DNA of 64,000 nucleotides from Oscillospiraceae bacterium (GTDB lineage Bacteria; Bacillota; Clostridia; Oscillospirales; Oscillospiraceae). Location: assembly GCA_910574635.1 (NCBI GenBank), contig CAJTCG010000003.1, positions 124,001 through 188,000 of the forward strand, given 5' to 3'. The position numbers and the translations under genes were made by a program. The notes beneath the pieces were generated by a model. The model made no database searches and was not told where the DNA came from. It was given only the letters and a program-made list of their open reading frames with translations. Position 1 is the first letter of the stretch; each line of letters begins with the position of its first letter. Below, piece after piece: positions 48,200 to 56,577 of this stretch.

Positions 48200-49612
48200 A
48201 TGGATTTCGAGAAGATCAAGTCGGCTGCGGAGGGCTACAAGGCGGAGATGTCCCGGTTCCTGCGGGACATGATTTCCCACCCCAGCGAGAGCTGCGAGGA
48301 AAAAGAAGTGGTGATGTGCATCAAGGCCGAGATGGAGAAGCTGGGCTTTGACAAGGTGGAAATCGACGGCCTGGGCAACGTCATCGGCTGGATGGGCCAG
48401 GGCGAAAAAATCATCGCCATCGACTCCCACATCGACACCGTGGGCATCGGAAACATTGACAACTGGGAAGCGGACCCCTACAAGGGCTATGAGACGGACG
48501 ATATCATCTTCGGCCGGGGCGGCAGCGACCAGGAGGGCGGCATGGCCTCCGCCGTGTACGGGGCGAAAATCATGAAGGACCTGGGGCTCATCCCCGAGGG
48601 CTATAAGATCATGGTGGTGGGCTCCGTCCAGGAAGAGGACTGCGACGGCATGTGCTGGCAGTACATCGTCAACAAGTACTTCCAGGGCCCGGAGGACGCC
48701 CGGAGCAAGATTGAGTTCGTGATCTCCACCGAGCCCACCGACGGCGGCATCTACCGGGGCCACCGGGGCCGCATGGAAATCCGGGTGGACGTGAAGGGCG
48801 TTTCCTGCCACGGCTCCGCCCCCCACCGGGGCGACAACGCCATCTACAAGATGGCCGACATCCTCCAGGACGTCCGGGCCCTGAACGAAAACGGCGACGG
48901 CCCCTCCAACGCCGTCAAGGGCCTGGTGAAGATGCTGAATCCCGCGTTCAACCCCGAGCATTATGAGGACGCCCAGTTCCTGGGCCGGGGCACCTGCACC
49001 ACCAGCCAGATTTTCTACACCTCCCCCAGCCGCTGCGCCGTGGCGGACAGCTGCTCCATCTCCATCGACCGGCGCATGACCGCCGGGGAGACCTGGGACT
49101 CCTGCCTGGAGGAAATCCGCCAGCTGCCCAGCGTGAAGAAATACGGGGACGACGTGAAGGTCTCCATGTACATGTACGACCGTCCCGCCTGGACGGGAAC
49201 CGTCTATGAGACGGAGTGCTTCTTCCCCACCTGGATCAACAAGGCCGGCGCGGCCCATGTCCAGGCCCTGGTGGACGCCCACCATGCCCTTTGGGGCCAG
49301 GAGCGCATCGGCCACGCCGACGCGGACCAGGCCAAGGACGCCATGCACCTGCGCACCGGCCGCCCCCTGACGGACAAGTGGACCTTCTCCACCAACTGCG
49401 TGTCCATCCAGGGCCGGTACGGCATCCCCTGCGTGGGCTTCGGCCCCGGCGCGGAGTCCCAGGCCCACGCCCCCAACGAGATTACCTGGAAGCAGGACCT
49501 GGTGACCTGCGCCGCCCTGTACGCCGCCGCCATCCCCCTGTACAAGCCGGAGAACAAGACCGCCGACGTGACGGAGTTCCGCCAGAGCCTGACGGACAAC
49601 GACATCAAATAA
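48200..49612 (+). CDS. ygeY: YgeY-family hydrolase (M20 metallopeptidase family)
   Basis: A 470-residue zinc hydrolase of the M20/ArgE/DapE superfamily, fitting the YgeY selenium-metabolism-linked hydrolase subgroup. Metal motifs are [22 protein letters not shown] and the Glu-Glu pair in SVQEEDCDG. YgeY occurs beside YgeW and carbamate kinase in many anaerobes and enterobacteria. The substrate is unproven; an amide or N-carbamoyl type bond is likely. ACGGAGG precedes the ATG. It is the first gene of a three-gene operon. Confidence 0.93.
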   Translation: MDFEKIKSAAEGYKAEMSRFLRDMISHPSESCEEKEVVMCIKAEMEKLGFDKVEIDGLGNVIGWMGQGEKIIAIDSHIDTVGIGNIDNWEADPYKGYETDDIIFGRGGSDQEGGMASAVYGAKIMKDLGLIPEGYKIMVVGSVQEEDCDGMCWQYIVNKYFQGPEDARSKIEFVISTEPTDGGIYRGHRGRMEIRVDVKGVSCHGSAPHRGDNAIYKMADILQDVRALNENGDGPSNAVKGLVKMLNPAFNPEHYEDAQFLGRGTCTTSQIFYTSPSRCAVADSCSISIDRRMTAGETWDSCLEEIRQLPSVKKYGDDVKVSMYMYDRPAWTGTVYETECFFPTWINKAGAAHVQALVDAHHALWGQERIGHADADQAKDAMHLRTGRPLTDKWTFSTNCVSIQGRYGIPCVGFGPGAESQAHAPNEITWKQDLVTCAALYAAAIPLYKPENKTADVTEFRQSLTDNDIK

Positions 49613-49661
49613 TCATACCCAATCACAGATTCTAATTATTAAAATAAAGGGGTACAACACT

Positions 49662-50852
49662 ATGTCTAAGACCATCGAGCTGGCACAGCACCTGGAGAAG
49701 CTGCACATCAACAATATGTACAAGTCTGACTTCTACTGGACCTGGGACAAGACCGACGAGGAGCTGGACGCCATCTTCACCGTGGCCGACGCCCTGCGGG
49801 ATCTCCGGGAGCGGAACAAGTCCACCCGGATCTTTGACTCCGGCCTTGGCATCTCCATCTTCCGGGACAATTCCACCCGGACCCGGTTCTCCTTCGCCTC
49901 CGCCTGCAATCTGTTAGGGCTCACCGTCCAGGACCTGGACGAGAAGAAATCCCAGATTGCCCACGGCGAGACCGTCCGGGAGACCGCCAACATGGTTTCC
50001 TTCATGGCCGACGTCATCGGCATCCGGGACGACATGTTCATCGGAGAGGGACACAAGTATCAGAAAACCTTCATGGACGCCGTGAAGGAAGGCTACCGGG
50101 ACGGCATCCTGGAGCAGCAGCCCACCCTGGTAAACCTCCAGTGCGACGTGGACCACCCCACCCAGTGCATGGCCGACATGCTCCACATCATCCACCAGTT
50201 CGGCGGCGTGGAAAACCTCAAGGGCAAGAAAATCGCCATGACCTGGGCCTACTCCCCCTCCTACGGCAAGCCCCTCTCCGTGCCCCAGGGCGTCATCGGC
50301 CTCATGACCCGCTTCGGCATGGACGTGGTCCTGGCCCATCCCGAGGGCTATGACGTGATGCCCGAGGTGGAGGAAATCGCCAAGAAGAACGCCGCCGCCA
50401 CCGGCGGAAGCTACAAAAAGGTCGCGACGATGGAAGAGGCCTTCCAGGACGCGGACATCGTGTATCCCAAGAGCTGGGCTCCTTTTGCCGCCATGGAGGA
50501 GCGGACCAAGCTCTATCAGGCCGGGGATCAGGCGGGCATCGACGCCCTGGAGAAGAAGCTCCTGGCTCAAAACGCCCAGCACAAGGACTGGACCTGCTCC
50601 GAGGAGATGATGAAGAAGACTCGGAACGGCTCCGCCCTGTACCTCCACTGCCTCCCCGCCGATATCACCGGCCTGAGCTGCCCCGAGGGCGAGGTGGACA
50701 ACTCCGTCTTCGACCGCTACCTGGTGCCCCTGTACAAGGAAGCCAGCTACAAGCCCTATGTCATCGCGGCCATGATCATGATGAGCAAGGTGAAGGACCC
50801 CGTGTCCGCCCTGATGGCCCTGGACGCCGCCGGCAAGCGGAAGTTCTTCTGA
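49662..50852 (+). CDS. ygeW: Knotted carbamoyltransferase YgeW
   Basis: YgeW belongs to the aspartate/ornithine carbamoyltransferase superfamily with a trefoil knot. The natural amine substrate is unknown. The 396-residue protein has the carbamoyl-phosphate loop FRDNSTRTRFSFASA, the HPTQCMADMLHI motif and a C-terminal HCLPADITG segment (HCLP is shared with ornithine carbamoyltransferase). It starts 49 bases after ygeY with AAAGGGG upstream. With carbamate kinase next, the reaction most likely runs toward carbamoyl phosphate. Confidence 0.95.
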   Translation: MSKTIELAQHLEKLHINNMYKSDFYWTWDKTDEELDAIFTVADALRDLRERNKSTRIFDSGLGISIFRDNSTRTRFSFASACNLLGLTVQDLDEKKSQIAHGETVRETANMVSFMADVIGIRDDMFIGEGHKYQKTFMDAVKEGYRDGILEQQPTLVNLQCDVDHPTQCMADMLHIIHQFGGVENLKGKKIAMTWAYSPSYGKPLSVPQGVIGLMTRFGMDVVLAHPEGYDVMPEVEEIAKKNAAATGGSYKKVATMEEAFQDADIVYPKSWAPFAAMEERTKLYQAGDQAGIDALEKKLLAQNAQHKDWTCSEEMMKKTRNGSALYLHCLPADITGLSCPEGEVDNSVFDRYLVPLYKEASYKPYVIAAMIMMSKVKDPVSALMALDAAGKRKFF

Positions 50853-50865
50853 GAGGCCGCGCATC

Positions 50866-51807
50866 ATGGGTAAACGTATCGTAGTCGCTCTGGGCGGCAA
50901 CGCCCTGGGCAATAACCTGCCGGAGCAGATGGCGGCGGTGAAGCAGACCGCCAGGGCCATTGTGGACCTGATTGAGCAGGGCCACCAGGTGGTCATCGCC
51001 CACGGCAACGGCCCCCAGGTGGGCATGATTCAAAACGCCATGACCGAGCTGACCCGCTCGGACCCCGAAAAGTATATCCCCTGCCCCCTGTCCGTGTGCG
51101 TGGCCATGAGCCAGGGCTACATCGGCTATGACCTTCAGAACGGACTGCGGGAGGAGCTGCTGGACCGCGGCATCAACAAGGGGGTTGCCACCGTGCTCAC
51201 CCAGGTGGAGGTGGACCCCCACGACCCCGCCTTCCAGAATCCCACCAAGCCCATCGGCGCCTTCATGACCAAGGAAGAGGCCGACGCCCTGGTGAAGGAG
51301 CGGGACTACAAGGTGGTGGAGGACGCCGGGCGGGGCTACCGCCGGGTGGTGGCCTCTCCCAAGCCGGTTTCCATTGTGGAAATCCAGTCCATCCAGGACA
51401 TGGTGGAGGCCGGGCTGGTGGTCGTGGCCTGCGGCGGCGGCGGCATCCCCGTCTTCAAGACCGAGGGGCACCACCTCAAGGGCGCGGCGGCGGTCATTGA
51501 CAAGGACTTTGCCAGCGAAAAGATGGCCGAGCAGCTGGACGCCGACGTGCTGATCATCCTTACCGCCGTGGAAAAGGTGGCGGTGAACTTCGGAAAGCCG
51601 GACCAGAAGTGGCTGGACAGCCTCACCCCGGAGGAGGCCCGGCGCTACATGGACGAGGGGCAGTTCGCCCCCGGGTCCATGCTGCCCAAGGTCCAGGCGG
51701 CGGTGCAGTTCGCCGAGTCCCGCCCGGGCAGGACGGCCCTCATCACCCTGCTGGAAAAGGCCAAGGCCGGCATCGCCGGGGAGACCGGCACCTCCATTTC
51801 CCTCTAA
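50866..51807 (+). CDS. arcC: Carbamate kinase
   Basis: Carbamate kinase converts carbamoyl phosphate and ADP to ATP, CO2 and ammonia, giving energy from catabolism of arginine-like or purine-like compounds. The 313-residue protein has the amino acid kinase family motifs VALGGNALG near the start and AHGNGPQVG. VVACGGGGIPV and VIDKDFASEKMA follow in the catalytic core. It lies 13 bases after ygeW. In enterobacteria the equivalent gene in this cluster is yqeA. Confidence 0.96.
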   Translation: MGKRIVVALGGNALGNNLPEQMAAVKQTARAIVDLIEQGHQVVIAHGNGPQVGMIQNAMTELTRSDPEKYIPCPLSVCVAMSQGYIGYDLQNGLREELLDRGINKGVATVLTQVEVDPHDPAFQNPTKPIGAFMTKEEADALVKERDYKVVEDAGRGYRRVVASPKPVSIVEIQSIQDMVEAGLVVVACGGGGIPVFKTEGHHLKGAAAVIDKDFASEKMAEQLDADVLIILTAVEKVAVNFGKPDQKWLDSLTPEEARRYMDEGQFAPGSMLPKVQAAVQFAESRPGRTALITLLEKAKAGIAGETGTSISL

Positions 51808-51821
51808 TCTTCATATCTGAC

Positions 51822-51856
51822 CAACGACGCCCGCCGGTTTTCCGGCGGGCGTTGTC
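51822..51856 (+). terminator. Hairpin after carbamate kinase (weak terminator)
   Basis: CGCCCGCCGG and CCGGCGGGCG (51828-51837, 51842-51851) form a 10-bp stem extended by CAAC/GTTG. No proper T run follows (TGTCTGC), so it may be partial. Confidence 0.5.
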
Positions 51857-51928
51857 TGCAAAAAAGCTGTGCGGTCTGATACCGCATCCTGGAAAAAGCT
51901 CCGTCATTTTTGACGAGAACGGCTGTGG

Positions 51929-51952
51929 AAATTCACGGGTATTCGTGAATTT
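51929..51952. promoter_or_regulatory. 9-bp dyad upstream of the ilv promoter
   Basis: AAATTCACG (51929-51937) and CGTGAATTT (51944-51952), a perfect inverted repeat with a 6-base spacer, ends 32 bases before the ilv -35. It could be an activator or repressor site. The rest of 51857-51984 holds a small TGCGGT/ACCGCA hairpin and no gene. Confidence 0.5.
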
Positions 51953-51984
51953 ATCCGGAAAACGGAAGGAATCCAATTTTTTTG

Positions 51985-52013
51985 TTGCGCTTTGCGCGCC
52001 GGACATGTATAAT
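51985..52013 (+). promoter_or_regulatory. Sigma-A promoter of the ilv operon
   Basis: TTGCGC (51985-51990) and TATAAT (52008-52013), spacing 17. The transcript would have a leader of about 310 bases before ilvB. Confidence 0.8.
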
Positions 52014-52090
52014 AACGACTCAAGACAGGCGAAGTCCCCTTGCCGGGGAGGCCGCCGAAAGGCCGCCTTGCGCGGCGGAGGGAACGCCTG

Positions 52091-52237
52091 ATGATGACGA
52101 TGCACGCTCTGAACAGCATTCTGGGCCTGTACATTATTCTGGTTCTGGTACTGGTAGTTTTGCCGCCGAAACAGAATAGTGCGTTTGGTCATGCGCGAAA
52201 CAAGGGCGTGATAAGCGGTTTTCCCAAAACAGCGTAA
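52091..52237 (+). CDS. ilv leader peptide rich in Leu, Val and Ile
   Basis: A 48-codon frame with ATG 52091 and GGAGGG eight bases upstream. Residues 7-24 contain 14 branched-chain residues out of 18 (7 Leu, 4 Val, 3 Ile), including the run ILVLVLVVL. It lies inside the ilv leader, 32 bases before an intrinsic terminator, so ribosome stalling at low charged tRNA could control read-through. The tail after residue 28 is ordinary and polar. Competing stems GCGGTT/AACCGC (52215-52241) and CGGTTTT/AAAACCG (52217-52257) lie between peptide and terminator. Confidence 0.7.
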   Translation: MMTMHALNSILGLYIILVLVLVVLPPKQNSAFGHARNKGVISGFPKTA

Positions 52238-52268
52238 CCGCCGGTCCCCCAAAACCGGAACTCTTGCA

Positions 52269-52303
52269 AGTCCGTGGCCCGACGAGGGACACGGGCTTTT
52301 TTG
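52269..52303 (+). terminator. Attenuator (intrinsic terminator) in the ilv leader
   Basis: AGTCCGTG pairs with CACGGGCT (one G-T pair) and CCC with GGG inside it, spanning 52269-52298, followed by six T. It stands between the leader peptide and ilvB with no other gene end nearby, so its purpose must be regulatory. CGGA at 52256-52259 could pair with TCCG at 52271-52274 to oppose it. Confidence 0.82.
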
Positions 52304-52331
52304 CTTTCCACACCGAAAGGAGATGCTGAGC

Positions 52332-53963
52332 ATGGAACTGACAGGCGCGCAGATTTTGATGGAGGGCCTGGCCCGGGAGGGCGTGGAGCGGATCTTCGGC
52401 TACGCCGGGGCCACCATCTGCCCCATTGCCGACGCCCTGCGGGAGGACCCGAACATCGACTATACCCTGGTCCGCACGGAGCAGAACGCCGGGCACATGG
52501 CCTCCGGCTACGCCCGGGTGACGGGGAAGACGGGGGTGTGCATCGTCACCTCCGGCCCGGGCGCCACGAACCTCATCACCGGCGTGGCCACGGCCTATAT
52601 GGACTCCATCCCCCTGGTGGCCATCACGGGCCAGGTGCCCTCCAACCTCTTGGGGCGGGACATCTTCCAGGAGGTGGACATCACCGGGGCGGTGACCCCC
52701 TTTACCAAGCACTGCTATCTGGTGAAGGACGCGGCCCAGCTGCCGGTGGTCCTCAAGGAGGCGTTTCACATCGCCTCCACGGGCCGCCCCGGCCCGGTGC
52801 TCATCGACATCCCCGTGGACGTGCAGGAGCAGCTGGTGCCGGACGTGGTCTTCCCGGAGGAAGTCCGCATCCGGGGCTATAACCCCAGCGTCCGGGGCAA
52901 CGACAAACAGATTTCCAACGTGGCCGCGGCCATCGGCATGGCCCAAAGGCCGGTGATCTGCGCCGGGGGCGGCGTGTTCCTGGCCCATGCCGAGGAGGAG
53001 CTGCGGCAGTTTGCCGAGTACACCAGCATCCCGGTGGTCACGACGATGATGGGCCTCAGCCTCCTGTCTACGGAGCACCCGCTGAACATGGGCATGATCG
53101 GGGCCCACGGGAACAATACGGCCAACAAGGCCCTGGTAAAGTCGGACCTTCTCATTATGATCGGCACCCGGGTGGCGGACCGGGCCATCGTCTCCCCGGA
53201 CGAGATTCAAAAGCGGATGGCCAACATCCACATCGACGTGGACCCCGCCGAAATCGGGAAAAACATGCAGTCCACCCTCCCTCTGGTGGGGAACGCCAAG
53301 GTGATCCTCCAGCAGCTGATGGAGCGGGGGGCCCGGGCGGAGTGCGGGGCGTGGCGGGAGATGCTCCAGGAGCTCCGCCGGACAAACCTGGGCCGGGGCT
53401 ATCCCACGAAGGACGGGTACGTCTTCCCGGGCCGCCTCCTGCGGCTTTTGGGCGAGCGTCTAAAGGAGGACGCCGCCGTCTGCGTGGACGTGGGGCAGAA
53501 TCAAATCTGGGCCTGCAAGCACCTGCGGCTCAACGGGGCCCGCTTCCTGACCAGCGGGGGGCTTGGCACCATGGGCTACGCCATCCCCTGCGCCGTGGGC
53601 GTAAAGACCGCCCAGCGGTCGCGGCAGGTGGTGGCCGTCTGCGGCGACGGGTCCTTCCAGATGTCCATGAACGAGCTGGCCGCCGTGAAGGCCGGAGGCT
53701 TTGATTTGAAAATTGTCCTTTTCCGCAACGGTGTCCTGGGCCTTGTGAACCAGATTCAGGGCAAGGAGCCCTACCACGGCCCCTTCGGCGTGCGGCTGGA
53801 GGGGGACCCGGACTTCGCCGCCATCGCCTCCGCCTACGGCGTCCCCAGCATGACGCTGCGGGATGAGGCCAAGGTGGAGGAGACGCTGGACCGCTTTTTG
53901 GCGACGGAGGGGCCCTGCCTCCTCATCGCGGAGGTGAGCCCCGAGTGGAAAACCACGGACTGA
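52332..53963 (+). CDS. ilvB: Acetolactate synthase large subunit (copy 1)
   Basis: Acetohydroxyacid synthase condenses pyruvate with pyruvate or 2-oxobutyrate, the first shared step to valine, leucine and isoleucine. The 543-residue protein has the ThDP active-site Glu in RTEQNAGHMASGYAR, the FAD-binding middle domain and the ThDP/Mg motif VCGDGSFQMSMNEL. ATG 52332 is nine bases after AAGGAG; the ATG at 52323 is too close. It is paired with the ACT-domain gene that follows and is clearly divergent from copy 2, not a recent duplicate. Confidence 0.94.
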   Translation: MELTGAQILMEGLAREGVERIFGYAGATICPIADALREDPNIDYTLVRTEQNAGHMASGYARVTGKTGVCIVTSGPGATNLITGVATAYMDSIPLVAITGQVPSNLLGRDIFQEVDITGAVTPFTKHCYLVKDAAQLPVVLKEAFHIASTGRPGPVLIDIPVDVQEQLVPDVVFPEEVRIRGYNPSVRGNDKQISNVAAAIGMAQRPVICAGGGVFLAHAEEELRQFAEYTSIPVVTTMMGLSLLSTEHPLNMGMIGAHGNNTANKALVKSDLLIMIGTRVADRAIVSPDEIQKRMANIHIDVDPAEIGKNMQSTLPLVGNAKVILQQLMERGARAECGAWREMLQELRRTNLGRGYPTKDGYVFPGRLLRLLGERLKEDAAVCVDVGQNQIWACKHLRLNGARFLTSGGLGTMGYAIPCAVGVKTAQRSRQVVAVCGDGSFQMSMNELAAVKAGGFDLKIVLFRNGVLGLVNQIQGKEPYHGPFGVRLEGDPDFAAIASAYGVPSMTLRDEAKVEETLDRFLATEGPCLLIAEVSPEWKTTD

Positions 53964-53979
53964 GAGGGAGGACGGAAGG

Positions 53980-54465
53980 ATGAAACAGACAATTTCCATA
54001 CTGGTAGAGAACCGGGCGGGCGTTTTGAACCGGGTGGCCAGCCTGTTCTCCCGCCGGGCCTTCAACATCGACTCCCTGGCGGTGGGCGTGACGGACGACC
54101 CCTCCCTGTCCCGGATGACCATTATTGTGGACAATGGGAACAGCGTGGTGGAGCAGGTGGAAAAGCAGCTGAACAAGCTGGTGGAGGTCATCAAGGTCCG
54201 CACCCTGGACGAGGGGAACATGATTGGCCGGGAATTGATGATCATAAAAGTCAGCGCCAACAAAAACAACCGGGAACACATCATGACCATCTGCGGCATC
54301 TGCGGGGCCAAGGCGGCGGACATTTCCCCTACCTCCATGACCCTGGAGATCTCCGACACCCCGGACCGGGTGGACGTGTTCGAGGAGATGATGCGGCCCT
54401 TCAACATTTTGGAGGTGGCCCGGACCGGAGTCATCGCCCTGCAAAAGGGCGGGGGAAAAATCTGA
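53980..54465 (+). CDS. ilvN: Acetolactate synthase small (regulatory) subunit (copy 1)
   Basis: The small subunit stimulates the large subunit and gives feedback inhibition by valine. The 161-residue protein has an N-terminal ACT domain (about 3-75, ISILVENRAGVLNRVASLF, NIDSLAVGVTDDPSLSRMTI) and a C-terminal domain (about 80-160). It starts 16 bases after the large subunit with GGGAGGACGG upstream. Length and motifs are complete. Confidence 0.95.
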   Translation: MKQTISILVENRAGVLNRVASLFSRRAFNIDSLAVGVTDDPSLSRMTIIVDNGNSVVEQVEKQLNKLVEVIKVRTLDEGNMIGRELMIIKVSANKNNREHIMTICGICGAKAADISPTSMTLEISDTPDRVDVFEEMMRPFNILEVARTGVIALQKGGGKI

Positions 54466-54488
54466 CGGCATGAAGGAGTGACCACGAT

Positions 54489-54833
54489 ATGGATAAAGCA
54501 CAGAAAAAAGCCCTGACGGAGGAGTGGAAGAACCGCCGCCCGGAGATGGGCGTCATCTCCCTGCGGTGCAGGGAGACGGGAGAGGTCTTCCTGGGAACCG
54601 CCAAGGACACGAAAGCGGCGTTCAACAGCGTCCGGGCCAAGCTCTCCGGCGGCTTGCACCCCAACAAGCGGCTGATGGAGCTATGGAAGCAGTACGGCGA
54701 GGAGGGCTTTGCGTTCTCCGTGGCCGCCGTGCTGGAGTATGAGGACCCGCTGGAGGACCACAGCGAGGAGCTGGAGACGCTGCGGGAGCTGTGCCTGGCG
54801 GAGGACGAACACGCGGTGAAAATATGGAAATGA
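54489..54833 (+). CDS. GIY-YIG nuclease-like small protein within the ilv operon
   Basis: A 114-residue soluble protein. A region at about 20-40 (MGVISLRCRETGEVFLGTAK) resembles the GIY-YIG core, with GVI in place of GIY and FLG in place of YIG. It is followed by RAKLSGGLHPNKRLMELWKQ. Related small proteins in Clostridia and Bacteroides are annotated as GIY-YIG nuclease family members without activity data. AAGGAG precedes the ATG. It sits between ilvN copy 1 and ilvB copy 2 with gaps of 23 and 25 bases, so it is co-transcribed with biosynthetic genes. Confidence 0.65.
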   Translation: MDKAQKKALTEEWKNRRPEMGVISLRCRETGEVFLGTAKDTKAAFNSVRAKLSGGLHPNKRLMELWKQYGEEGFAFSVAAVLEYEDPLEDHSEELETLRELCLAEDEHAVKIWK

Positions 54834-54858
54834 ACCGCCGGAGGAGGAGAGTGCGCCT

Positions 54859-56577
54859 ATGAAAATCAGAGCGACCGCGGCCATCATGGAGTGCCTGCTG
54901 GAGCAGGAGGTGGACACCGTCTTCGGCTATCCCGGCGGCACCATTTTGAACGTCTATGACGAGCTGTATCGGTACAAGGACAAGATTCACCACGTATTAA
55001 CCGCCCACGAGCAGGGGGCGGCCCACGCGGCGGACGGCTACGCCCGGTCCACCGGGAAGGTCGGCGTGTGCTTCGCCACCTCCGGCCCCGGAGCCACGAA
55101 CCTGACCACCGGCATCGCAACCGCGTATCTGGATTCCTCCCCGGTGGTCTTTCTCACCTGCAACGTCACCGAGGCCACGTTGGGCAAGGACGCCTTCCAG
55201 GAGGTGGACATCACCGGCATCGCCATGCCGATTACAAAAGCCACCTTCTTAGTCCGGGACCCGGCGGCGATTCCCGCCGTCATGCGCCAGGCCTTCGCCG
55301 TGGCCGCCAGCGGGCGGCCGGGGCCGGTGCTCATCGACTTTTTGAAGGACGTGACCTTCCCCAGCGTGGAGATTGAATATGAGTTCGTCCCCTGGCGGGA
55401 GAACCGGGGCTGTGCCGGAATGCGGGAGCTGAACCGGGACCACGAGCTGAAAAAACCCACCCCGAACCGGGAGGACGTGGACATTCTCCTGGAGATGATT
55501 GGGCAGGCCCAGCGGCCCTTCGTCATCTGCGGCGGCGGCGTGGTGCTGGGCCGGGCGGACAAGGAATTCAAGGCGTTTGCCGAAAAGCTGGACGCCCCGG
55601 TAGCCATCAGCCTCATGGGCGGCGGCGGCTTCTCCGGAAGCCACCCCCTGACCACCGGCATGATCGGCATGCACGGCTCCAAGGCCTCCAATACCGCCTG
55701 TGACGAGTGTGATCTGCTCATCGCCGTGGGCTGCCGTTTCTCCGACCGGGTGGCCCTGAACCCGGCGACGTTTGCCCACCAGGCGCAGATCTGCCAAATC
55801 GACATCGACCGGGCGGAGATTGACAAAAACGTGCTGACGGACCACCACATCATCGGCTCCGCCCGGCGGGTGCTGGCCATGCTGAACGAGAAGCTGCCCC
55901 AGTACGACCACAGCGCCTGGAAGGCCCACATCCTGCCCCTCCGGGCCCCGTCGGTGGCCGAGGACAGCGACCACCTCACCCCCCAGCAGGTGCTGGAAAC
56001 CATCCGGCTCCAGATGCCCGAGGACGCGGTGGTGGCCACGGACGTGGGCCAGCACCAGATGTGGGCCATCAAGTACCTCCACTTCCAGTACCCCGGCCAG
56101 ATGCTCACCTCCGGCGGCTTCGGCACCATGGGCTTTGGCCTGGGGGCCGCCATCGGGGCCCAGACGGCCCACCCCGGCAAGCGGGTCTTCCACATCACCG
56201 GGGACGGGTGCTTCCGCATGAACTGCCACGAGCTGGCGACGGTCCAGCACTACGGGCTGCCCATCATAACCGTGGTCTTTAACAACGGCACCCTGGGCAT
56301 GGTCCGCCAGTGGCAGAGCCTTATCTACGGAAAGCGCTACTCCGAAACCACCCTGGACCGGGGGCCGGACTTCGTGAAGCTGGCGGAGGCGTATGGCATC
56401 CGGGGCTTCCGGGTGAAGAGCAAGGAGGACATGGAAAAGGCCCTGGCCCAGGCCCTGGCGGCCCGGGAGCCGGCGGTCCTCGACTGTATGCTGGACATCG
56501 ACGAGATGGTCCGGCCCATGGTGGCCTCCGGGTCCGAGATTACGGATTTCCTGCTGAGCGAAGGAGGAGAGTCATGA
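54859..56577 (+). CDS. ilvB: Acetolactate synthase large subunit (copy 2)
   Basis: A second catalytic subunit of 572 residues, with the active-site Glu in AHEQGAAHAADGYARSTGK, FAD-domain features and the ThDP motif ITGDGCFRMNCHEL. The C-terminal NNGTLGMVRQWQSLIYGKRY is the standard form for anabolic acetohydroxyacid synthase; copy 1 has GVLGLVNQIQGKEPY there. This is closer to ordinary IlvB than copy 1. GGAGGAGAG precedes the ATG. Its stop overlaps the second small subunit. Confidence 0.96.
   Translation: MKIRATAAIMECLLEQEVDTVFGYPGGTILNVYDELYRYKDKIHHVLTAHEQGAAHAADGYARSTGKVGVCFATSGPGATNLTTGIATAYLDSSPVVFLTCNVTEATLGKDAFQEVDITGIAMPITKATFLVRDPAAIPAVMRQAFAVAASGRPGPVLIDFLKDVTFPSVEIEYEFVPWRENRGCAGMRELNRDHELKKPTPNREDVDILLEMIGQAQRPFVICGGGVVLGRADKEFKAFAEKLDAPVAISLMGGGGFSGSHPLTTGMIGMHGSKASNTACDECDLLIAVGCRFSDRVALNPATFAHQAQICQIDIDRAEIDKNVLTDHHIIGSARRVLAMLNEKLPQYDHSAWKAHILPLRAPSVAEDSDHLTPQQVLETIRLQMPEDAVVATDVGQHQMWAIKYLHFQYPGQMLTSGGFGTMGFGLGAAIGAQTAHPGKRVFHITGDGCFRMNCHELATVQHYGLPIITVVFNNGTLGMVRQWQSLIYGKRYSETTLDRGPDFVKLAEAYGIRGFRVKSKEDMEKALAQALAAREPAVLDCMLDIDEMVRPMVASGSEITDFLLSEGGES

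Noticed and set aside
51857..52331. T-box riboswitch in the ilv leader
   Set aside because: No AGGGTGG-type antiterminator bulge and no specifier-loop pattern were found. A Leu/Val/Ile-rich reading frame explains the leader better.
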